From positions 73,457-121,642 of the forward strand of contig JACQZY010000028.1 of assembly GCA_016213645.1 (NCBI GenBank): a stretch of DNA of 48,186 bases. Reading direction: 5' to 3'. The position numbers and the translations under genes are program-made. This document shows, in pieces, positions 42,382 to 48,186 of the stretch. Every line of letters begins with the position of its first letter. Positions within the stretch are counted from its first letter, which is position 1. The stretch comes from Actinomycetota bacterium. GTDB lineage: Bacteria; Actinomycetota; Thermoleophilia; Solirubrobacterales; JACPNS01. The notes beneath the pieces are model-generated. The model ran no database searches. It was not told the origin of the DNA and saw nothing but the letters and a program-made list of their open reading frames with translations.

Positions 42382-43683
42382 CTACGCGTGGACCGGTTCG
42401 GTCGCGACGCGCTCTATGTGCGCGCCAAGTTCGCGCAGGCGCTCGTCGATCTTTTCGTAACCACGGTCGATCTGCGTGATGTTTCCGATCTCGCTTACGC
42501 CGTCCGCGCAGAGCGCGGCGATCAGCAGCGCCATCCCGGCGCGGATGTCCGGACTTTCGAGACGTTCTCCGCGTAGTCTCGCGCGACCGATCACGATCGC
42601 GCGGTGAGGGTCGCAAAGCGTGATGTTCGCGCCCATCGCGACCAGCTTGTCAACGAAAAACAACCGGTTTTCGAACATCTTCTCGAAGATCATCACACTG
42701 CCGTGCGACTGTGTGGCCAACGCCAGCGCGATGCTCGTGAGATCGGCGGGAAAGGCCGGCCACGGACCATCCTCGATCTTCGGCATCATCTCACCTGCGT
42801 CGTTCTTCACGATCATCTCCTGCGACGCCGGCACGATCACATCGTCGCCATCGAGGCGCACCGTGACACCCAAGCGCTCGAAGCCCAGAAGCGTCATACG
42901 CAGGTTTTCCGGCTCGGCGTTCTTGATGCGCAGTTCACCGCCGGTGGCGGCGGCCAGCGCAATGAAGCTGCCGGTCTCGATGTGGTCGGAGCCGATGCGG
43001 TGGCGAACGCCTTTCAAGCGGTCTTCTCCGAAAACGCGCAACACGTTGGAACCAATGCCTTCGATGCGCGCGCCCATGCCCACGAGCATGTGCGCGAGAT
43101 TCTGCACGTGGGGCTCGCACGCGGCGTTTCGTATTACGACCTCGCCGGGCGCGAGCGCGGCGGCGAGCAGCGCGTTTTCCGTGCCCATCACCGAAGGTTC
43201 GTCCATCATGAAGTCCGCGGCGCGAAGTCCGCTCGGCGCGGTGACGTTGACCGCGCGTTCGCTGTCGTCAACAGTTGCGCCGAGCGCGCGAAAAGCGTCC
43301 AGATGCGGATCGAGGCGCCGCCGCCCGATCGTGTCGCCACCGGGTGGAGGCATTTCGGCGCGGCCGAAGCGCGCAAGCAGCGGGCCGGCAAGCAAAAAAG
43401 AGGCCCGGATTCGGTTTGCCAAGGCTTCATCAACGTCCTGGTGATCCACACCGGCGGCGTTCAGTACAAGTTCGTGCTCTTCCCGCCAGTCGACTGTCAC
43501 GCCGAGGTTCTCAAGCAGCGCAAGCAGCGCGTCTACGTCGCGTATGCGCGGAACGTTTTCCAGCACGACGTCTTGATCCGTCAGCAAGGCGGCGGCTATG
43601 CACGGCAACGCAGCGTTCTTGTTGCCGGCGGGCACGATCGTGCCGGAGAGGGGTTGCCCTCCTTCTATTACGAGCTTCTGCAT
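42382..43683 (-). CDS. murA: UDP-N-acetylglucosamine 1-carboxyvinyltransferase (Asp-type MurA)
   Basis: From ATG 43683 the protein has 433 residues, typical for MurA. It starts MQKLVIEGGQPLSGTIVPAGNKNAALPCIAA, with the catalytic-site K-N motif. Inside the active-site loop P-P-G-G-D-T-I-G-R-R the usual Cys (C115 in E. coli) is Asp (D117; codon GAC at 43335-43333). This is the same change as in M. tuberculosis and chlamydial MurA, which makes the enzyme insensitive to fosfomycin. It catalyses the first committed step of peptidoglycan synthesis. It heads the his operon. Confidence 0.97.
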   Translation of the reverse strand: MQKLVIEGGQPLSGTIVPAGNKNAALPCIAAALLTDQDVVLENVPRIRDVDALLALLENLGVTVDWREEHELVLNAAGVDHQDVDEALANRIRASFLLAGPLLARFGRAEMPPPGGDTIGRRRLDPHLDAFRALGATVDDSERAVNVTAPSGLRAADFMMDEPSVMGTENALLAAALAPGEVVIRNAACEPHVQNLAHMLVGMGARIEGIGSNVLRVFGEDRLKGVRHRIGSDHIETGSFIALAAATGGELRIKNAEPENLRMTLLGFERLGVTVRLDGDDVIVPASQEMIVKNDAGEMMPKIEDGPWPAFPADLTSIALALATQSHGSVMIFEKMFENRLFFVDKLVAMGANITLCDPHRAIVIGRARLRGERLESPDIRAGMALLIAALCADGVSEIGNITQIDRGYEKIDERLRELGAHIERVATEPVHA

Positions 43684-43866
43684 CTTCTTGACGCGCGGTT
43701 CGGGAGATGTGGTTCCGCGTTTTACGCGGATTTCAAGCGCTTTTTCTAGCGTAACAGGCACTCTCGTGATATTCGGGCGAAGCGGTCTGAATCCCTTTTC
43801 CGATGGGCCCGCCGAGGCTCCCGCAGCCGTTCGAGCAACCCGACTGAAACCACGCCGAAGCCGCTG

Positions 43867-43880
43867 CGAACAACTGTTCG
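43867..43880. promoter_or_regulatory. LexA/SOS box 1
   Basis: CGAAC-AACT-GTTCG is a perfect 5-bp-arm palindrome with the 4-nt spacer of Gram-positive and actinobacterial SOS boxes (CGAAC-N4-GTTCG). Its centre is 44 bp upstream of box 2, close to four helical turns. It faces both the plus-strand small gene and, 184 bp away, murA. Confidence 0.85.
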
Positions 43881-43904
43881 TATTTTTCCGTCCGACGGCG
43901 TGCG

Positions 43905-43910
43905 CACAAT
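43905..43910 (+). promoter_or_regulatory. candidate -10 element of the SOS-controlled gene
   Basis: CACAAT lies 8 nt before the ATG at 43919. If used, transcription would start at or next to the ATG, giving a leaderless mRNA. The promoter then lies between the two SOS boxes, with box 2 covering the start site. A matching -35 is not obvious in the T-rich stretch near 43882-43887. Confidence 0.5.
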
Positions 43911-43924
43911 ACGAACATATGTTC
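43911..43924. promoter_or_regulatory. LexA/SOS box 2
   Basis: ACGAACATATGTTCTT holds CGAAC-ATAT-GTTC, a near-perfect SOS box (one mismatch in the last arm base). The ATG at 43919-43921 of the small plus-strand gene lies inside it, so LexA binding here would cover the start codon and the predicted transcription start. Confidence 0.83.
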
Positions 43925-44254
43925 TTTACATCAGACATCTCCATTACTGCAGACAACTCCAACGACAATTCAACAGATCGTTCGCTCGACCGCGGGACGG
44001 ACTCCGGATTCCTGACGCGCGGCAAGACCGGTCGTGCGATTGCCGCCGGTATCGACATCGCGATCGACTTTGCCACGCTCGGTGAATACCGCGTCGTGCT
44101 CGACGCACCCGTGACGCGATTCGCCGAGGATGCCGGAACCGAAAGCCTTTGGGCGACCGGCATCGAGTGGACGACTCCCGATCGCTCGCGCGCGACATGC
44201 AGCTTGCCGCGCGCCCGCAACCGCGATTGGGCGAAGACGCGAATCCGCGGCTGA
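43919..44254 (+). CDS. unrecognised small protein, predicted LexA-regulated
   Basis: The ATG at 43919 gives a 111-codon product with an acidic, Asn/Asp/Ser-rich start (M-F-F-T-S-D-I-S-I-T-A-D). It then has a compact predicted alpha/beta segment (F-L-T-R-G-K-T-G-R-A-I-A-A-G-I-D-I-A-I-D-F-A-T-L-G-E-Y-R-V-V-L-D-A-P-V) and a basic C-terminus. Third codon positions are strongly G/C. The antisense frame shares the same wobble position, but its Ser/Arg-rich product looks like a shadow. No Shine-Dalgarno precedes the ATG. I do not recognise the family. The two SOS boxes are the only functional clue; DNA-damage induction is inferred. Confidence 0.62.
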   Translation: MFFTSDISITADNSNDNSTDRSLDRGTDSGFLTRGKTGRAIAAGIDIAIDFATLGEYRVVLDAPVTRFAEDAGTESLWATGIEWTTPDRSRATCSLPRARNRDWAKTRIRG

Positions 44255-44272
44255 GCCAAGGCCACTTCCACG

Positions 44273-44297
44273 GTCCGGATTTCGGACGGCGCTTTTT
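44273..44297 (+). terminator. weak intrinsic terminator after the SOS-controlled gene
   Basis: GTCCG-GATTT-CGGAC forms a 5-bp stem, followed after GGCGC by five T. It sits 19 nt past the small gene's stop and 67 nt before the metal ATPase start, and could separate the two transcripts. The stem is short, so confidence is moderate. Confidence 0.45.
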
Positions 44298-44363
44298 GTG
44301 CCGCCTGATGCCGGTGTGGTCGGGCTCGGCCGCGGAAATCGCGCCGCATCACCACATAGCCTG

Positions 44364-46202
44364 ATGCGGATGAAGGATCGCCTGCTCGCCATCTTCGCGC
44401 TGACGGGCGTCGCCGCTGGGAGCGCCTGCCATCTGGCCGGTGCCGAAGAGGCGGCGCACGTCGTCTGGGCGGTCACGATTGTCGTGCTGCTCGTCCCGCT
44501 GACGTGGGAGGTCGTGAAGATCGTCGCCGGTGGACGTATCGGAGTGGACGCGATTGCGCTGATGGCAATGGCCACGGCCCTAGCTATGCAGGAGTTTCTC
44601 GCGGGCGCGGTGGTGGGGCTGATGCTGAGCGGCGGAAACGCATTGGAGGGATGGGCCGCCGGGCGGTCACGGCGAGAACTTCAGTCATTGATCGAACGCG
44701 CTCCACGCATCGCCAACCGCTACGAAGGCGATCGCATCGTCGAGCTTGACGTCGGTGACATCTTGGAAGGCGACCGCATCGTTGTGCGGGCCGGCGACGT
44801 GATTCCCGTGGACGGTTCCGTGGCGAGCGATGGTGCGTCCGTGGACGAGTCGACGCTCACCGGAGAAGCTCTGCCGGTCGAGCACGTTCGCGGTGGTCAG
44901 GTTAGAAGCGGCACCGCGAATGCCGGTGACGCCATCGACATGATCGCCACTCGACGGGCGGAGGACTCCGCATACTCACGCTTGGTGAAACTCGTGCAGG
45001 AGGCGGAGGAGAACCGCGCGCCTTTTGTTCGCATGGCCGATAGGTACGCGGCGTTTCTGCTTCCGTTCACGCTCCTGATGGGCGGTGCGGCTTGGGCGTT
45101 GTCCGGAGAATCAATCCGTTTTCTCGCGGTACTTGTGGTGGCGACGCCGTGTCCATTGATTCTTGCCGCTCCGATCGCGTTTATCGCCGGCATTTCGCGG
45201 GCCGCTTCACAAGGCATCATCGTCAAAGGTGGGAGCGCGATCGAATCACTTGGCCAAGTTCGCGCCGTCCTGCTGGACAAGACGGGCACGCTCACCCTGG
45301 GCACGCCGGAGATCGACCACATCATCACCTGCGAAGGGTTCGCGGAAGAAGAGCTGTTGCAGATGACAGCTTCCTTGGACCAGCTATCCGCTCACGTGCT
45401 CGCCGAAGCGCTTGTCCACGGCGTGGAGGCTCGCGGGATCACGCTGGATATTCCATACGACGTACGCGAAGTTCCGGGGCAAGGCATTTCAGGATGCGTC
45501 TCCGGGCGGAGGGTCTTGGCCGGTACGCGAGACCTGGTCACCGCTTCTGCCGTTTCCGGCCTTGAAGACGCCGAGCGTCGCGTCGCTCGATTCGACGGCG
45601 ACGGACACGCCACGGTCTACGTCGCCGTCGACGGCCGTCTCGTCGGAGTGCTGCTGCTGGCCGACAAACTGCGTGACGACGCCAGAGACATGACGGACCG
45701 AATCCACGCGATGGGAATTCGCCATATCGCGATGGTCACCGGCGACCATCAATCAACCGCTCGCCGGATCGCCGATCAGGTAGGAATTGACGACGTCTAC
45801 GCGCAGCTTTCTCCCGAGGAAAAGCTGGCGATCGTGCGTCGAATGCAGTCCGATTCCGAAACGCATCCCGTCGTGATGGTCGGCGACGGCATCAACGACG
45901 CCCCCGCCCTGGCACTCGCCGACATCGGCATCGCAATGGGTACCGCAGGCGCCACCGCCAGCGCAGAAGCCGCCGACGCCGTAATCATCGTGTCGCGTAT
46001 CGACCGCGTAGCCGACGCGATCGACATCGGCCGCCGCTCATTACGGATCGCCTCTCAGAGCGTGGTAGCCGGACTGGGATTGAGCGTAATAGCGATGGTC
46101 TTCGCTGCCGCCGGCACGATCTCCCCGGTTGCCGGGGCGCTGCTTCAGGAAGGCATCGACGTCGCCGTGATCCTTAATGCGTTGCGAGCCTTGCGAGGCT
46201 AA
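44364..46202 (+). CDS. P1B-type heavy-metal-translocating ATPase
   Basis: From ATG 44364 the protein has 612 residues with no N-terminal metal-binding domain. Motifs in order are T-L-T-G-E-A-L-P-V-E (actuator), the ion-path T-P-C-P-L in the helix before the P-domain, D-K-T-G-T-L-T (phosphorylated Asp), T-G-D-H, and V-G-D-G-I-N-D-A-P-A-L. Where P1B pumps carry an S-x-H-P dipeptide, this one has L-S-A-H-V-L, with Val for Pro. T-P-C-P-L resembles cadmium/zinc/cobalt-type members more than copper pumps (C-P-C), but the ion is uncertain. An in-frame extension to 44130 overlaps the small SOS gene and is rejected. Confidence 0.9.
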   Translation: MRMKDRLLAIFALTGVAAGSACHLAGAEEAAHVVWAVTIVVLLVPLTWEVVKIVAGGRIGVDAIALMAMATALAMQEFLAGAVVGLMLSGGNALEGWAAGRSRRELQSLIERAPRIANRYEGDRIVELDVGDILEGDRIVVRAGDVIPVDGSVASDGASVDESTLTGEALPVEHVRGGQVRSGTANAGDAIDMIATRRAEDSAYSRLVKLVQEAEENRAPFVRMADRYAAFLLPFTLLMGGAAWALSGESIRFLAVLVVATPCPLILAAPIAFIAGISRAASQGIIVKGGSAIESLGQVRAVLLDKTGTLTLGTPEIDHIITCEGFAEEELLQMTASLDQLSAHVLAEALVHGVEARGITLDIPYDVREVPGQGISGCVSGRRVLAGTRDLVTASAVSGLEDAERRVARFDGDGHATVYVAVDGRLVGVLLLADKLRDDARDMTDRIHAMGIRHIAMVTGDHQSTARRIADQVGIDDVYAQLSPEEKLAIVRRMQSDSETHPVVMVGDGINDAPALALADIGIAMGTAGATASAEAADAVIIVSRIDRVADAIDIGRRSLRIASQSVVAGLGLSVIAMVFAAAGTISPVAGALLQEGIDVAVILNALRALRG

Positions 46203-46229
46203 GAAGTTCGCTTCACCGACTCCCGCGAG

Positions 46230-47039
46230 TTACGACACTTCTATTTCGCCGCGAGAGAACGTTGCGCACCGCCCGCGCACAGTCACAAACCCCTCGCCAT
46301 CGCGATACTCCGACACAAGCTCCGCGCCGCGATCTGAGGCCTGAAAGCAGCGTACGCGTTCAACGCCCAGCCTCCGCGTCCAATAAGGAGCCAAGCCACA
46401 CTGAGCCGAACCGGTCGCGGGATCTTCGTCAATTCCGAGCCTCGGCGCAAACACCCTGGCGACGAAATCGAGTCCGTCGCTCTCGGCCGGCGCGGTGACA
46501 CAAACACATCTGGTTTCGACTCGCGCAAGCGCCGATAAGTCCGGGCGACATTTCGTTACCGCGGCGGCCGATTCAACAACAACGATTAAGTCATCCCCGG
46601 CACGAACGATCTCGGATACCGGCACGCCCAACGCTTCGAGAAGATCGTCCGCGGTTGGCTCGAACGTCTCAAGCGGCGAAGCCGGAAGACTCATCGCAAG
46701 GCCGTCAACCTCACACGCAACCTCCAGACTTCCCGATCTCGTCTCAAATCGTACGCTCGCCCCCACCGACAAACGACCCGTCTCTTCGGCAAGTACGTGA
46801 GCGGACGCGAGCGTCGCATGACCGCAAAGATCCACCTCCACGCGCGGCGTGAACCATCGTAATTCCTGTGTTTCACAGTCGCGCGAAACGAAGAATGCAG
46901 TCTCTGACAAATTGTTTTCGGCCGCGATCGCCTGCATCAGGCGAGCATCGATCCATTCGTCGAGCAAGCAAACGGCCGCAGGATTACCCGAGAACGGTCC
47001 GGTAACGAACGCATCAACGATGTATTGGCGCAAACGCAT
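46230..47039 (-). CDS. PhzF-family isomerase-like protein
   Basis: This 269-residue protein opens MRLRQYIVDAFVTGPFSGNPAAV, the F-x-G-N-P-A-A motif of the PhzF/diaminopimelate-epimerase fold. The catalytic Glu is in N-L-S-E-T-A-F-F, with L-C-G-H-A-T-L-A-S-A-H-V-L and, in the second half, D-E-D-P-A-T-G-S-A-Q-C-G-L. The family includes the phenazine enzyme PhzF and many proteins of unknown substrate. No phenazine genes are near, so the symbol is not assigned. It lies downstream of the rRNA operon on the same strand. Confidence 0.9.
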   Translation of the reverse strand: MRLRQYIVDAFVTGPFSGNPAAVCLLDEWIDARLMQAIAAENNLSETAFFVSRDCETQELRWFTPRVEVDLCGHATLASAHVLAEETGRLSVGASVRFETRSGSLEVACEVDGLAMSLPASPLETFEPTADDLLEALGVPVSEIVRAGDDLIVVVESAAAVTKCRPDLSALARVETRCVCVTAPAESDGLDFVARVFAPRLGIDEDPATGSAQCGLAPYWTRRLGVERVRCFQASDRGAELVSEYRDGEGFVTVRGRCATFSRGEIEVS

Positions 47040-47106
47040 CGCGCCACCTTAACGACCGCGGGTCCCCAATTCCGGATAACGGCACCACCCCGCATCGTCC
47101 AGCTTC

Positions 47107-47144
47107 AAAAAAAAAGCCACACCCCGCTTCAACGGAATGTGGCT
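47107..47144 (-). terminator. rho-independent terminator of the rRNA operon
   Basis: On the minus strand AGCCACA (47144-47138) pairs with TGTGGCT (47121-47115) and is followed by an eight-T run (47114-47107). It starts 16 nt after the 5S gene. Confidence 0.9.
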
Positions 47145-47159
47145 CTTTATAAGGAAAAA

Positions 47160-47273
<114 letters not shown>

Positions 47274-47503
47274 AAATTTTCGAGGGTTTTGCGCGCTTTG
47301 GCGCCACGTCTTCATCGCCACGTCTTTACGACTCGGAGCGCCGGATCGGCGCCCGTCGGCGAAGGCAATCCTCCGGCCCGGGTTGGGTGACCGAAGAACC
47401 GCGCCCGCGGGCCTTCAAAACTGCACAGCACAAGCAAACGAAGCAGACATACATCGAGGTTTTGATCATGGTCATTTTCGTTCCCGAAGGAATAAAAATA
47501 TCC
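47274..47503 (-). other. 23S-5S internal transcribed spacer
   Basis: About 230 nt between the two rRNA genes. I see no tRNA-like cloverleaf in it. Part of it should pair with sequence upstream of the 23S gene, outside the window, to form the processing stem. Confidence 0.8.

Positions 47504-48186
<683 letters not shown>

Noticed and set aside
42604-43749. A 381-residue plus-strand frame opposite murA
   Set aside because: The murA motifs are intact on the minus strand and this frame is rich in Arg/His/Gln without any recognisable fold.
43684-44355. Open frame extending murA upstream by over 200 residues
   Set aside because: The extension is Ser/Arg-rich and matches nothing in MurA, it runs through both SOS boxes, and the normal MurA start M-Q-K-L-V-I-E-G-G is at 43683.
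47274-47503. A tRNA gene in the 23S-5S spacer
   Set aside because: No T-loop GGTTCGAA-type sequence or acceptor stem pairing was seen.

Overview
This window is about 48 kb of high-GC bacterial chromosome with no mobile elements, phage genes or CRISPR array. The gene content points to an actinobacterium. Evidence is the pgsA / FHA protein / FtsR-type MerR neighbourhood, a c-di-AMP riboswitch under a CRP-like site in front of a cell-wall gene, SOS boxes of the CGAAC-N4-GTTCG type, and a MurA with Asp in place of the usual catalytic Cys. A deep, unicellular lineage such as Thermoleophilia (Solirubrobacterales) is my best guess. That is inference; no 16S gene is present to test it.

Layout. (1) 1-6100 is a loose set of accessory genes: a RibD-C reductase fragment, a PhnB-like VOC protein, an MpsC/DUF2294 protein, a sigma-70-like factor, a GNAT acetyltransferase, a membrane diguanylate cyclase without a canonical I-site, and a glycosyltransferase translationally coupled to a TetR regulator. 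(2) 6150-9130 holds an RlpA-like secreted cell-wall protein behind a ydaO-type c-di-AMP riboswitch and a CRP-like operator, then a PilB/GspE ATPase. (3) 9130-12900 holds nadE, a secreted protein of unknown function with a strong terminator, a hotdog thioesterase and a single-pass membrane protein. (4) 12900-17200 on the minus strand is proS - pgsA - RsiG-like protein - FHA protein - FtsR-type MerR. The RsiG-like protein carries two complete c-di-GMP-binding-type motifs in a tandem duplication. (5) 17380-20590 holds two tandem paralogous secreted clan GH-A-like proteins. (6) 20680-28870 on the minus strand is a long core block, transcribed rpsB - tsf - pyrH - frr - uppS - cdsA - dxr - rseP - ispG, covering translation, UMP synthesis, MEP isoprenoid synthesis, undecaprenyl carrier and phospholipid precursor. 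(7) 29040-35170 on the minus strand is CCA/poly(A) polymerase - pgeF - yggS - sepF - proC - yggT - DUF167 - lspA - rluD, a dcw-flank type cluster without ftsZ. (8) 35210-36530 is a lone plus-strand membrane-anchored PQQ-type beta-propeller. (9) 36570-43683 on the minus strand is murA - hisZ - hisG(short) - hisD - hisB - hisH - hisA - hisF, with repeated 4-bp start/stop overlaps. (10) 43860-46200 on the plus strand is a small gene whose start codon lies inside one of two SOS boxes, then a P1B-type metal ATPase. (11) 46230-48186 on the minus strand is a PhzF-family gene, then 5S rRNA with its terminator and the 3' part of 23S rRNA.

The most interesting threads are the nucleotide second messengers and the SOS locus. 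A c-di-GMP synthase, a twin-motif RsiG-like candidate c-di-GMP receptor and a type IV pilus ATPase lie within 12 kb. A c-di-AMP riboswitch and a CRP-like site converge on a wall-remodelling gene. Two LexA-type boxes flank an apparently leaderless promoter for an unrecognised 111-codon gene.
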